Source: Anastatus disparis (lineage: Eukaryota > Arthropoda > Insecta > Hymenoptera > Eupelmidae). From it: a stretch of 64,000 nt of DNA. A program made the translations under genes and the position numbers. Positions 29,765 to 42,918 of the stretch are shown here, in pieces; the first letter of the stretch is position 1; every line of letters begins with the position of its first letter. The DNA lies in NCBI GenBank assembly GCA_017163975.1, contig JAFFSR010000362.1:868001-932000 (forward strand), read 5' to 3'. The notes beneath the pieces were generated by a model that saw nothing but the letters and a program-made list of their open reading frames with translations, ran no database searches and had not been told where the DNA came from.

Positions 29765-30886
29765 CTTGTACAAAATTATCGTAGAGTTGTTATTTCTAAT
29801 ATCTTGCCTCAAATACCCAACGATATAGTTATTGATTATTTAAAGTCAATCAACATAATAACAAAAAGGGGTATAACTAACATCAGATCCTCCACAGCCA
29901 ATGAATCTCGAAGTCACATATTTTCCCATAGGAGGCAGTTTTATGTTAAGGAAGAGGACTTTGAAAGAGTCCCAAATAAACTTAAAATTAACTATCAAAA
30001 TATTAGTTATTGGATTTTCTTTGGTGCGGAAAATATAAAATGCCACTATTGCAAAAATCAGGGACACATTGCTAAATTTTGTCCGGTACTCAAGGAGAAT
30101 GAAGCCTCTAATACTGATGGCGCCATCACTCACATGATAAGCCAACAGTCTGATACAGAAATCGTTACCCGCAATAGCGTTGGTTCTTCACCACCTCCGA
30201 AAGATGGCGACTCTTTTGAATCTCAAAAACTTGATCAATCAAATAAGAACGATGCCCGCACGCATTTTACTATAGATAACACTCAAGCAGACGGTCTTAA
30301 CATGGATCCTCTAAATGATAAAAACAACTCCTCGTCAACTATCGCTAAGAACTCTTCTCATGAAATAATGGACGCACAGTTCTATGGTCTTAAAAGGTCT
30401 GCTCCTTCTACCACTAGTGGAAGCATCAACTCAGAACTTTCAGTATACAATGAAAAAAGCAACCAGTTCAAAAACCCTTCACGGACAAATAAAACCTTAA
30501 AACCAGCCAAGAAAAAAACAAAAATTGTAGAAATAAATAGTGATGAAAATAGTGACCAAAGTCAATCCGAAGATATTGACGAGAATATAACTCCTCAGTT
30601 AGCTCCAGTCATAGATATGTACAAAAATGCTGATTTCAACAATGTTCTTCGATACGACCAACTAGTTAAATTTCTTAAGAAAGTCAAATATCAACGTGAG
30701 GTCCTTAACATTAGTAAGGAATTCACGCAGGACACTCCTGCCCTAGTAGAGTGGCTGTATGTAGTAGAAGCCAAAATACTGGATATCAAACTTAAAAACC
30801 GTATTAAAAAACTTCTCAAAAGGCTTAACTCAGGATTACAAAATGAAGAAGAACATACAGTCACACGTTCAAAAAAAGGAAAATAA
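29765..30886 (+). pseudogene. LINE ORF1, 3' part with zinc knuckle
   Basis: Continuation of the 11228 frame after the Polinton: it restarts with the duplicated CTT GTA codons and is open for 373 codons to TAA. The frame seen upstream (from 29735) is Polinton iteron sequence and not gene. One CCHC knuckle, CHYCKNQGHIAKFC (30041-30082), binds nucleic acid; a Ser/Asn-rich linker, a KPAKKKTKIVE basic patch and a Leu/Lys-rich end follow. Without the insertion ORF1 would be fully open, which contrasts with the four stops in ORF2. Confidence 0.85.
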
Positions 30887-30924
30887 TAATATATACATAT
30901 CAAATATATCTATAAAATATTAAC

Positions 30925-33900
30925 ATGCAAAATAAAAATTTTAATATCTTGTTCTGAAATCTCAGGAGTTTAAATGCAAGAAAACTCGAATTAGAAAAAA
31001 TGAAAATTGAATTTGACATCATCGTTGGAGTCGAGACTTGGCTGAAGCCAGATAAACCCGTAAATTTTACGGGATTCAATATACACAGATTCGATCGCCT
31101 AGATGTCACTGGTGGTGGCATCATATTTATTGTTAAAAAAGACATCGACTTCCAAGTTCTAAATACTACCTCATCAGAACCAGAAATTGAATTCGGAGGC
31201 ATTAGGATTAAAGCCAAAGATCACTCTTTTAATTTACTCGCATGCTACAAGCCACCTCATATACATCCCTCTCCAAGAGTTTGGAACGAAATTATGAGCA
31301 GCAGTGTAATATGTAGCGAGCCAACTATTTTTTTCGGAGATTTCAACTCGCACCATGGTGGCTGGAATTGCAGTTATAATGACAAGGATGGAATAAATTT
31401 ATTGAATTCCCCTGATGGGAATGGTCTAATTATCCATAATGTCAAGACGTCCACACACATTGATCCTGCTCGGTGTAAAAAATCCAATATTGATTTAGTC
31501 ATTTCAACCGCCTCTATGGCTGATCGCATCAATCACAAGGTTTTTGACGATCCACATGGATCTGACCATTCCCCCATCTCCATCCAAGTTTGTATAGATC
31601 AAGTCATCTACGCCAGAAAGTCATTCAAATTATATTCTAAAAAAACAGATTGGCAAAAATGCAATGATACGCTTGACCAACAATACTCTGAATTTCATAA
31701 TAGTGACTACATCAATTCGTCACCCATTAACAAATATAATTTCTGGATTGAAAAGATCAAGCATGCTATCACAAGTAACACACCTGCGAAGAGAAAAGTC
31801 GCCTCCTCCAGATTTCGTAACCCGGTCCCCTGGTGGAATGCAGAGTGCGATAAACTTAAAAGACTACGCAAAGCCGCATTTAAGAAGTGATAATTTTCTG
31901 GTCTTGCCTCTGATCACCAAAGCTACCTAAAAGCTGATCATACTCTAAGGAAAACCTTCAAGAAGAAAAAAAAACAAAACTATAAACAATTCGCAGAAAC
32001 CATTGATTTTCGGAAAAACGTCTCATATGTTTGGAACAAAACCAAAATTTTCAAAAACAAGTGGGTCAAAACACCCATAACTAGCCACGATAGATCACTA
32101 GTGAAATCCCAAGCAGAGGTGGTAATGCACAAAATAGCCCCACAACTACAAGCCAATCATATTGAGCCTTCGATTCAATCGTTTAATAACAAAGACTCCT
32201 TCTTTGACGGCCCTTTCGATTTTGCCGAATTCAATGTCGCCCTTGAATCTAGAAACAAACACTCCGGCTGCGGTCTGGACGGCATTGACTATTACACACT
32301 CACTAAGATTCCACTGAAGTATAAATTGGAATTGCTTGACATTTACAACCAGATGCAACAGGAAAACATCTACCCATCAAACTGGCAAGAATCCTTTGTA
32401 CACTTCATCAGCAAACCAGACGTGTCAAGCCTTCGATCTATAGCTATGACATCGTGTCTCTGTAAGATATATGAGCTCATGGTAAAAAACAGATTGCAAT
32501 GGTTCTGCGAGCACAACAACATTCTTCCAGCATCAAACTCAGGCTTTCGAAAAGGTAGATCTTGCTACGACAACTTAACAAACTTTCTTCCACATATCGA
32601 CAACAACTTCAGTAAGAACTGGGGTACACTTGCAGCATTTTTAGACGTTCAGGGAGCGTTCGACAACGTCAACCCCCAGATTCTTCTTCGCAAACTAGAA
32701 GAGATTGGATGTTCTCGCACGGTACTTTACTTCGTACAACATCTTATAATCAAGCGCTCAATCTACACTGAATATAATCTAGATTATCTACGTTATGCTT
32801 ATAAAGGTGTACCTCTGGGTGGGGTACTCAGCCCCCTTCTTTATCTCATTTACGTTAAGAATATCCATAAAAACATATCTAGATTCATACATATTTCCCA
32901 ATTTGCTGACGACATTCTCCTCTACACAAGTTCATCATCATTGGAAAAAAGTGCTACACAACTTGAAAAGGCCACAGAAGACATACGCAATAAATTATTT
33001 GAATTGGATCTCACTTTAAGCGTTAAAAAGACTAAACTAGTCCATTTCAACAACAAAAATATACCACCTGGGGACACACACATCACCATCAATAATGAAA
33101 ACATTAAATCCACTGAATCCGCCAGATTTCTAGGAGTTATCTTCGACTTCCAACTCAAGTTTGAGCAACAGGTCAAGACCATCGCCATTAAGTGTCAAAG
33201 AGCTCATCGAATTCTTAAATACCTATGCGGAACGTGGTGGGGTGCTCATCCCTAAACTTTATTAGTTCTTTACAAGAACTTCGTTCGAGCCACTATGGAC
33301 TATGGATTATTTTTTTATTATCCAAAATCAAAGGCTATGGCACAAACCATTGAAAAAATTCAGTATTCTTCTCTCAGGACCGTAATGGGATATCGTAAAT
33401 CTACACCCAAAAACGTTATCTTAGCTGAAACCAAGCTCACCTCTATGAGGGATCGGGCCTTATATTCAGGCTGCAACTATGTCACCAAAGCTCTCTCCAA
33501 TAGATCTAATCCTGCATCCAAAAATATAAATCTATATTACTTAAAAAATAGAAAAAGTAAACGCAAAAAAAAGAGAATTATCTCTCAATGCATTTCCAAA
33601 GTTCTCACAGAAACCAACAAGACATTATATATAAGCCACCTCAATGAAATATATGCACATCCCTTCAAAGCTATGTACCATCAACCAAATACAGATTTTA
33701 GTCTTGGTAAATTAATTAAAAAAGTCGAAGATCCGGATCTGACGCTCGACCTATACTACTCCGATGACTGAATTTGTAAAATTTTCACCGACGGCAGTAA
33801 AATTGCAGGCTCCAAATCTGTGGGTTCCGCCTACATTACCGACGATGTTGGAAACAGTAATATAACAAGCTCTAACCAGCACACTTCAATTTTTTCTACC

Positions 33901-34617
33901 GAATTCATCGCCATCAACACTGCGTTAGAATTTGCATCTCAATCCAAATATGATAAACATGTAATATTTTCCGACTCACTAAGCGTACTCCAAGCATTAC
34001 AAAGCCATAAATCCACCACATTTAATCACCCTCTAATAGTTAAAGCAAGAAACAAAATATATCAAATAACGTCCAATAGTTCTCAAGATCAACCGTTACA
34101 ATTTGTTTGGATTCTAGCACATATAGGCATCCAAGGCAATGAAAAGGCCGATGAATTAGCTAAAATGGCCACAAGCAGACCATCTGAAAACAACGAAGTG
34201 CCCTATACAGACTTTAGACAAACATGGGAAAAATTTGCCTATGACAACACATGCAAATCTAACATGGAAGATGGAATTTTAAAAGGAATTAAATACTTCA
34301 ATAACTTCAACAATAATTCCAAACATCCTTGGTTCAAAGACAAAAATCTTCCCAGGCATGCAATAGTAACCATAAATCGTCTTAGAGCTGATCATTACAG
34401 CTCTGCTTCATCGATGGCCAGGAAAAATATCGTTTCCTCCACAGCATGCACCTACGGCCACGATTATCAAGATATAGAACACTTACTATGGGAATGCCTG
34501 CTCTACAGGGATCAACGTTACGACATGTTTAAAAGTTTCAAAGACGCTAAAATTATTGTTAAGGTTGTTCTGGCTATATGTCAAAAAGGTGTCACAAGCT
34601 TGAAACTTGGAAATTAA
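30925..34617 (+). pseudogene. LINE ORF2: endonuclease, reverse transcriptase, RNase H
   Basis: One continuous frame of 1231 codons from ATG 30925, with four in-frame stops (TGA 30955, TGA 31888, TAA 33253, TGA 33769) and no frameshift. The endonuclease has the catalytic GVETWL, FFGDFNSHHGGW and GSDHSPI. The reverse transcriptase has SGFRKGRSC, FLDVQGAFDNV and the active-site QFADDILLYT (about 32897). The RNase H has TDGSK, FSTEFIAI, FSDSLSVL and HIGIQGNEKADELAK, so its acidic residues are intact. A Cys-rich zone (CTYGHDYQDIEHLLWEC) closes the protein. This order is that of I/Jockey-type LINEs that keep RNase H. Confidence 0.93.
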
Positions 34618-35318
34618 ATAGTTATTACAGTTACAAAATAGCATGCAAAATTTGAGAACGATTCACCACTTTGTTTAAAAGTTATTAAAGTTTTTAATTA
34701 ACACGTATTCTTATGGGACTTCTTAAAAATACCACAAATTTGTACATTAAAATTTAGTAAAAGCATAGAAAAAAAGGTGCCACGTTAGTGAAACTTTGTA
34801 ATCTGATAAATGATTACATAAACAATAGATTAACATCTTTATAATAATGGGTTATAATCGAAAATCAAAAAATATTAACAAATAATTAAACCAAATCAAT
34901 AGTTTTTTCGTGTAAGAGTGGACAGATGTGGCAACGTTGCATGTGAGATATATATATACATATATATATGAGTGTGTGTATACATAGATTGATAGGTTAT
35001 AAAGAGTATAGGCTGGTATAAATTATATAACTTAATGCTTTTTTTATCTATAAAAAGTAGAATTCACTATTAAATATTAACTTATAGTGTCGTATAACAA
35101 AATTTAAAACATTTATGAACACCAGATTGTATATTTATAACCTTACTTTTTAGTGCTCCAATTATTCTAGTTTACTTTTTATTTCATATGAATATAAATT
35201 ATTAAATATTTCCTTAATTATTTTTTGGTATTTTTTGCTATATTGCAATAACAATAATTATATTTTTTTGGTTTATTATAATAACTGATTTAAAGATTAT
35301 ATTTCTTTTGACGCTAAA
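34618..35318. other. LINE 3' flank and spacer
   Basis: AT-rich sequence with no gene. Probably begins with the LINE 3' untranslated region, whose end I cannot place. A motif GTGGCAACGTTGC at 34928-34940 is repeated inversely at 38688-38700 and may mark the left end of the next transposon. Confidence 0.45.
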
Positions 35319-38300
35319 CTAATTTATACTTGATTTAAGCCAAGTTATAATTTTATTTATACTTTTTTTATGTGATGTTACTAAAGGCTTGTTATTGTTA
35401 TTTTTACTAGAAAGAAGTTCTATGATTCCGTGTGAACCAGATTTAAAATATACTTCTTTTAAATATTGAACAGTTATATTCGCTGCAGCTAACTTTTTTC
35501 TAATTGCTATTCCAATAACATTTTTTAAATCTTGTAACAGTGGTAAAAATTCCAGTATTTTTTTGTCGAGAGTCCATTTTTCTAGCATGTCATTATAACT
35601 ATTAGAAGCATAACATAAACTTTCATAACTTATTTTTGCTCGTCTAATAATTTTTTCTAGAATGATAACATCTTTCACAGCATTATGTGCATCAATACTT
35701 GAAATATGTTACCAGTAAGCAAGACCAGTTAAAGTGCATTGACCTTTACCAGTGCGTAAAGTTTTTTCTTTGATTACCTGCAGCGTATCAATAAAACCTT
35801 CAATAAGAGTTGAAAATTTTTCTTGCATATTATAAAAGACAATGGCATCCATTAATCTAGGTCCATCAAAATTCAGATTGTGAGCTGCAATAAAACATTT
35901 TTTGTTAATTGATTTTAAAAATGTTTCCAATTCAACTAGAGCAAGTCTAAGTGGTACGGAGTCCACTAACTTTCCTTGAACCATTAATTCAGCCTCAAAT
36001 TTTCTGATTCCATGGACAGCAGTAGCTGTAGGTGAAATTTCTTTAGTTGGTGTTACATATATGTTGAAGTTAAATTGACCACATTTTGCAGCAATTTGCA
36101 AAATTTCACTATCTCGAGACAGGCCTGCAGTTTCTAAATCTAAATAAATTATAGGGATTTCTTCATTTGTAGTGCCTTCATCATTATCATCATCTAGTTC
36201 TTCATCAATCATTTGAACAGCTTCTTCAGTTACCAGTGAAACATTACTTTGATATGTAATACCTTCAGACTGTTCCTGTTGATGACGCAGAGCTGCTCGA
36301 AGTTTCTTCTTTTGCATTCTTCTTGCTTTATATTTATGAGTTGTTATGCGCTGTCCCCTTGCTTTATTTTTATGATTTATTCTGGAAACATATTTTGTGT
36401 GATGAATACCAGGTGACAAAAGTAATGATGTTGCAACTTTTTGAGTATATCCTTCACCTTTATTTTTTTGAGCCACTACACAAGAAAATCTGTAATCAGC
36501 TGAAGCAGTTGTACTCAAACATTTAGCCTTTTGAGCTTTACTAGCCATACTAGCATTAATACTTTCATTAACATTACTAGATACGCCCACTGAAAATTTT
36601 TCACAATTGTCACTTAATTTGTCGAAAACAGTTCTTAATGATTCAAATAATCTTTCATCATGAAAACCACCAGGAATCAATCTGTGATCATAGGTGCTTG
36701 GATTTTTTATGAATTCACACCATTCACCACATTTTTCATGCTTGTTAAAAGCATGATATGGTATACATTGGACAGCTTGTGCCATGGCTTTACTATTGCC
36801 TTTATTTTGGGCCATTGCATAAGTGAAACATCGATGAAGATAAGTAATCCCATCTCTGGTCAGCTCCTTGTGACTCTTTTCCATCTGGTATAATTGTTTC
36901 TTTACACCTTTAGACGTATGATTTGAATCTGATAATTTGCCAATAACATGGGATGCACCAGCTCGAAAAGCTGTAATAGATGAGCTGTCATCGTCTCCTA
37001 CAAGAACTCCAACTTGGAGATTTGCTGAGTTTAAAATTTCACTATGATTAGCTAGCTTGTTTGCTACATGGGCTTCCATTGATTTAGCTGAACCCCAAAA
37101 GTTGAGTCTACAGTCATGATCATCAGGTGAATGTCCACTATCACATTTTCTGCACTTCCTATTACATGTAGAATAATCTAAGACTTTTTGACTAAGCGAT
37201 CCAACAAAGCAACCAAAACCATTGAGACTGTCATAATTCCTACCAGCACTGCGAGTACTCCATGCCATGTCATAGGACACCATTATCTGTACAACTGAAT
37301 CAAATTGAACTGCGTCTGCATTTTCTAATAAATCTTTGTTAAAACAAGACTTCATACCATCAGGCCTGTGTTTAAATATAAAAATATTTAGTTTTAAATA
37401 ACTAAAACCAAAATATAATTTTTTCTCTAAATTTCCAGAAATAAAAACTTATAAAAAGATAAATTAAATAAAATAAAATTAAAGGAAAAATATAAGGATG
37501 TTAATTAAAAAAAAATAAAATAATTATTTTATATCATTTAAAACTTGGATAAAAATGTGATAAATTTGGCTTTTTAGAGAAATTTGGTCTCTAAAAATAC
37601 TAAATTTTATAAGTTTCTATCCAATATTTTAATTCCATTATTTATGTACAATTCATGAATGTATATCCAATTAATAAATTACAAATTATCTTGGATCGTA
37701 GAAGCTTGTTCGAGAGTTAAATTTCTTTCTTCTAAGGCAGCTTCGACACAGCTTTCCTTAGCAACTTCTTCAACTTTATTCCCAATCTCTGCTTCATACC
37801 GCTTGTAAGTTTTAAAGTCAATTGTTGGAATGTTTAAACAAGCCAAAATTTTATTGAAGTTTGTAAAACCAATACCACTATGCATCATACCTATAGCAGA
37901 AAAAAAATATTTTTGATTTATGAAATATATTTTTGGTAATAAAATTTGAACTATATACTAAATATTTTAGCATGTTTAAATGTATATTTTCATTCCACAA
38001 AGTATTACATTAATTTATAGTATATCAGTGTCAATAACAAAACTTAGATATGAAACTTTATTGCTCACAACCACTTACCAATAACAAGCTTTGAACTTAC
38101 ATCGAATCGACCATTACGTTTTGCACCAGCAACAAAATGTTGTTTCCCCGTTGTCACTTGATTAATTAATAAACACTTGTGGCATCGAATGTACAAAATA
38201 GAACCAAGACCTTTACGATGCTAATTTTCAATATTTTCAAGTGATAGGCATTCTTTACACGAACAATACCACAATTGTCTCCCAAGAAATATTAATTCTA

Positions 38301-38705
38301 TTATACGTCGTCCTTGACCTGCTTCTGGAGTTATTGCAGGTTCAGTAGACGTTTCTGAAGTTATAGGTTCAGTAGACGTTTCTTTTTCAGCACTTGTCAT
38401 AACATTTATTTTCATTTCACCTGCGTCTGTGTTTCGTTTACATTTCTTATATTTTCCAGCCTCTATTTGAGCCAGCCGTTGGTTATACACTCTCTCAGTC
38501 ACTAGCTTGCCTTTCCAATGATATTTTTTTCTTTTCATTTTTTTATACTCACAACTCTAAATAAATAAAAAGCTCAACGTCAACTTTGAATGTTTGCTCC
38601 TAACCTATAAAAATGAACTCTAGCTGAAAACGACGCGATCAGTACTCGCAGTGTCGGAAACGAAACAAGAAAAAATATCGAAGAAAAGCAACGTTGCCAC
38701 GATCT
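34922..38705. mobile_element. Probable Mutator-type DNA transposon
   Basis: The sequence around GTGGCAACGTTGC (34928) and its inverse (38688-38700), with similar flanking bases (GTGGACAGAT against GTGGAGATC), encloses the transposase gene, so these may be the inverted ends. Mutator elements normally leave 8-11-bp duplications; none is obvious, so the borders are tentative. Confidence 0.45.
35319..38538 (-). pseudogene. Mutator-type transposase fused to DEDDh exonuclease, three exons
   Basis: Exons 38538-38079, 37890-37683 and 37365-35319 join in phase with GTAAGT and GTAATT donors and TAG/CAG acceptors. Exon 1 carries CxC and CxxC pairs. Exon 3 has the Mutator-like transposase signatures: D in MVSYDMAWSTRSAGR, WGSAKSMEAHVA, VGDDDSSS and E in SSNVNESINAS. 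After a basic region comes a DnaQ-like exonuclease: YLDLETAG (D-x-E), AHNLNFDGPR, and DAHNAVKDV, so the DEDD residues are present. Two in-frame stops, TAG 38221-38223 and TAA 35709-35711, break it, the second between the exonuclease motifs. Transposase plus exonuclease in one protein is unusual. I recognise the family from insects and cnidarians but know no function for the exonuclease. Confidence 0.85.
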
Positions 38706-39501
38706 CCACCTTCATTAAAGCTAATTTTATTTATTTATTTATAAAATAAAATAGTTAGTTTTTAAACAAAAAATATATTTAGATGATTTATTTCATATTT
38801 TTATGCAATAATTAACTTTTTATAGCGCTCTATTTAACTTATAAATTATTCGATATTTATTTTCTAGATGTTTATCAAGCGCACAGATAGGATCAAAAGT
38901 TTGTCAAAATTATTTTTTTTAATACGTTTAAATAAATATTTCTTACTGTTATTAATATTATTTATAATTAATTTTATTATCTTTTATTGTTAATAAATTT
39001 ATTAACATCGAATTAAAATGATGAAGTTATCTTTATAGTATAAAATATCGAATATTCTTAATTTGGCTTAGTGTCACAAACTTTTGACAGGATGGGTACA
39101 GCCAGAACATCCTTAATTGTGATATGACTCATATTTTAAAGAACTAAAATTTAAATATTATTAAAATAGTTATAAATTTTCTTAAAAAGTGTAACTTAAA
39201 TCTTTAGTCATATATTTGTAATCTTTAGTTATATATTTGTAATCTTTAAGTAAAAAATTTTTTGTAATATAAAATATATAACTGTATGTACGAATTGTAT
39301 ATGGCCGTATAGACCTTAACCAAAGGTCTGGGTACGCCTTTATAATAAAAAAAAAAAAAAAAAAAATAAACAATAATAATGATATAATTAATAATAAACA
39401 AGTAAAATAGAATGATTCAAATAACAAATAAGAATAATAAAAAAACTAAAAATGTTTAAAATTGAATAATATTTTGAAAATAAAATATTGTTTTTGAAAG
39501 A
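38706..39501. other. AT-rich spacer
   Basis: No gene. A run of about 20 A lies at 39347-39366. Short repeats TCTTTAGTYATATATTTGTAA at 39200 and 39220. Confidence 0.5.
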
Positions 39502-40978
39502 ATGGAGATAACTATCAGAACTGGCTTCCAAAAAGTTGACAGCAGTAGTATTTCCTTCCAACTTCAGACTCATCTAAAAGACAAACGATTGGCAAATGCT
39601 AATCACGTTTGCCATGTAGTACAAGAATATAGCAAAAATAGTGAAAGTTATAAAATATGTGCAGAAGTAATTAGACGGACTTCAGTAACATTAGCTTCAT
39701 ATAATACAACATTATTTGACAAAATATATAATAAAAGAAAATTTTTTAGATAGATGGTAATCGCTTAATCACCAGTGTTTCATGCACTTGTGTATACAAT
39801 AAAAGTGAAAAATGTAAGCATATAGCTGCGTTAATATTCTTAGTCAACAATGAAAGTAGTTTAACTAAGATAGATCTTGAGCAGAGATGGGAAAAACCAA
39901 CAACACGCCAAATTGCTCAAGAAAAATGTGCTAAAGGTAGCAATTTTTGCGATATGTTCCCACCTTCAAAAAAGAGATTAGGTAAAAGTCTTCCCATAGA
40001 TTTTTCTAAGCTAAAACAGGCATCAGCTTTAAAAGTTATATTAGATGAATCAGCGAAAGATGCAGATGAACGTGCAATAAAAATTTTGATGACCTCTATA
40101 TTAAATAAAGTGGAAGAAAATCTTACCAAAGAAGTATGCGAAGAGCATGTAATAGAATTATTAAGATTTTCAAGAAATTATGTCATTTATATATGAATAG
40201 ACAAATAGTTACTAAAGATTTTTATAATAAATATGTTGTGATGTCAGTAAAAGAAATCCTAAAATTGTGCTGTGAAACAGTAGAACAATCTTCTTCTGAT
40301 AAGTGGTTTAAAGCTAGACGTCTAAGTATATAAGCCAATAAAAGTGCACATAGCATAAAAACTAGAGTAAAGAGATCAGCTGATTCATTAGTCATAGAAA
40401 TGCTATATCCAAAGAATATAAATAATCCTGCAATTAAATATGGACGTGATGATGAAGAAAATACTCGCAAAGAATATGAGATATTATTCAACGTAACTGT
40501 TATTAAAATTGGAGTTGTGACTAGTCAATTTCAACATTGGCTCTGCGCAAGTTTAAATGGGATAATTATAGATGGTCAAATTTCTAGGATTGCTGAAATT
40601 AAATGCCCAATAACCTACAAAAATAAGGCTGTAATTGATTTTGAATTGAGAAAGAGCTATGTAAATTTTATAATAGTACAAGATGGTAAAGTTGAATTGA
40701 AGAAAAGTTGTATATATTATACGCAATGCCAAATCCAAATGTACGTTGTTGGACTTAAACATTGTGATCTTTTTGTATACTCTCCTATTGAAAATGGGAG
40801 TTATTGTATCAAAGTTTTACGTGATGAAGCTTTTTTAAAAATAGTAATTCATAAATGTGAACATTTTTATTTTGAAGAATACTTACCAATTTTATATAAT
40901 AAAGTTGTTAACGAAGAGGATTCAAAGAAAAATAAAATAAAATTTAGTGGCAAAGACATTAGTAATATAATTTAGAAA
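39502..40978 (+). pseudogene. SWIM zinc finger plus YqaJ-like nuclease, decayed
   Basis: From ATG 39502 the frame is open to 39753, then shifts; SWIM ligands appear as SCTCVYNKSEKCKHIAALIF (39780-39840). A middle domain runs 39860-40196 (WEKPTTRQIAQEKC, DMFPPSKKRLGK). After another shift at about 40140-40190, the YqaJ-like part follows with an in-frame TAA at 40331-40333 and then an open frame to 40975. Within it are GRDDEENTRKEYE, WLCASLNGII, AEIKCPITYKNK (catalytic E-x-K) and YYTQCQIQMYV. YqaJ nucleases are lambda-exonuclease relatives used in recombination, and SWIM-YqaJ proteins are common in animal transposons. At least two frameshifts and one stop make it non-functional. Confidence 0.8.
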
Positions 40979-42001
40979 AAGTTGAAAAATTATTTATTGT
41001 TTGTATGTGATATTTAACTTAAGAGTTTGTAATTAATAATTTATTTTATTTGTAAAACCTTCAAGTATTTTTGTTTATAGTTAAGACAAATGTGGAAATA
41101 AATAAATAACTTTTTTATTAAAATGAAATCATTTATTCCATAATATATTTTTAAATATAATACTTATTATAATTATGAATTTAAAGACACATTTCATATT
41201 ATTTTAAGTCTGAAATTATTGGTGGCTGCAAAAATTGACTTTATCTAATAAATACAATTATATAACATTAAAATTAAATGGGATCACCTTATAAATAACA
41301 ATAACATTCGAATGAGAATATTATTCCCTATGTCTTATAAAAACCTATAGAATAGAAATTAAAAAATCAAGCAAACTATAAAAATGCCAATAAAGCCATA
41401 TAAAAAAATTACAAATGCAAATGTGGATACCTCATAAATTACTATAAAATAATTGTATAAAAATTATGTAAGCCAATCCTCATAATCAACTATAAAATTT
41501 ATAAATTCTAAAATTCAGTAAAAACATATAAATACTAATAAAATTTTTATGAATATACTTATAGAAAACTATAAAATAAAGCTAATATTATCATAAGATC
41601 CAATAAAACTATTGAAAAAAATTGACATCATCTAATAAAATACAATAATATAACTTTAAAATTAAATGGGATCACCTTATAAATAACAATAACAATAGAA
41701 GAAGGTTTCATTTGCTACATCTTATAAATACCTATAGCTGATAGATAAAAAAAATTTTATAAACTGTTCGAATGCCAATAAAGTCATATAAAAGAAGTTG
41801 TGTGGAAGAAATGACCTATAAATGCTAATAAAATTTAAAGTTCGATGTAGATTAAAAATATTCGTCTTATAAATTACGTTAAAAAACAATAAAATTTTTA
41901 TAAGAAACAACTTATAGATTACAATAAATATATCATATGTATTGTTTTTAATTCGAGATAACGGGTGCAAAAACCTACTAAGAGAACATAAAAATTTTTT
42001 T
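40979..42001. repeat. AT-rich region with direct repeats
   Basis: AAATTAAATGGGATCACCTTATAAATAACAATAAC occurs at about 41272 and 41662 (a 390-bp step), with flanking similarity from AAAATTGAC (41232, 41620) to CCTATAG (41346, 41733). The words CTTATAAAT and CTATAAAAT recur throughout. No gene is supported. Confidence 0.55.
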
Positions 42002-42918
42002 TTATTGTATTTTATAAGTTTTTTTCAACAGGGAACATACTTGTGCAATATTATCTATGCAATGAAATAAGTTTTCTGGTATTTTTTCCAAAATTCTATA
42101 AATTCTAAGGCACTGAATAGTTCTTTCTACGTGTATTCGAACCTTTGCAATATCATAAGTTTTTTCAGTCTCATCTTTTGTTAATTTTTTTTTTCCAAAA
42201 ATGGTGGCATCACAACTGTTACTTTTTTCCTGTATTATCTATACTTGTTTCAATCTGCGGAAAGCCTTTGTCAGCTAGGACTATGTCTCCTTCATCTAGT
42301 TTATCAAGTAAACCTGATTGAATAGTTAGCTGTGAACCACTTTTCCTTCCTCTAGCAACTTTTGATTTAAAGCAAATAAAACCAGATGGTGTGATTCCTA
42401 CAAGAAGTTTTGCAGTAAAACCATGTTTATAATTTGAGAAAGTATGCACTCGATTATCTAATTTAGGTGGTATTTCAATTTTAAATTCTGTACAGTCAAT
42501 GATAACTCGAGTATTACTATAAATTGGATGAAAACACTGAGGTGTTGTTGCTCGTACAGCATCCTTATCTGGCCAAAATACTAAATCTTTGGTGTTGCAT
42601 GCTAAAACTGAAAAAAATATTCTTGATATTGTAGTCCTATATACTGAAAATATAGTAGCTAATGCAGAAAATGTTAACCCAGTCTTCATTTTCATTAATA
42701 ATATAAGCAATCTATTTTTTGGGGTTATTCTATTACTATTTTCTTACATATTACTGTTTACTAATGCTAACAGAAACTCAAAATTTTCAAGTGACACACC
42801 AGCAAGATCCAACATTTGCTCATTATTTTTTATAGAGTCAAGACCACAAAACATTCTTATAGGTACATCATTTTCAAAGTCACAATTAACTTCTTTATCG
42901 ACAAAAGTCTTTTGATAC

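Larger units (their letters stand above)
11083..34700 (+). mobile_element. Jockey/I-type LINE, split by the Polinton
   Basis: The 5' part (about 11083-11728) and the 3' part (29771 to roughly 34700) are one non-LTR retrotransposon of about 5.6 kb, interrupted by an 18-kb insertion. The joining reading frame is kept exactly across the 6-bp target duplication (CTT GTA codons on both sides). ORF1 has a zinc knuckle; ORF2 has apurinic endonuclease, reverse transcriptase and RNase H, the layout of Jockey- or I-clade elements. The start is placed where base composition changes from AT-rich to GC-rich; the 3' end is uncertain because no poly-A or target duplication is obvious. Confidence 0.85.
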
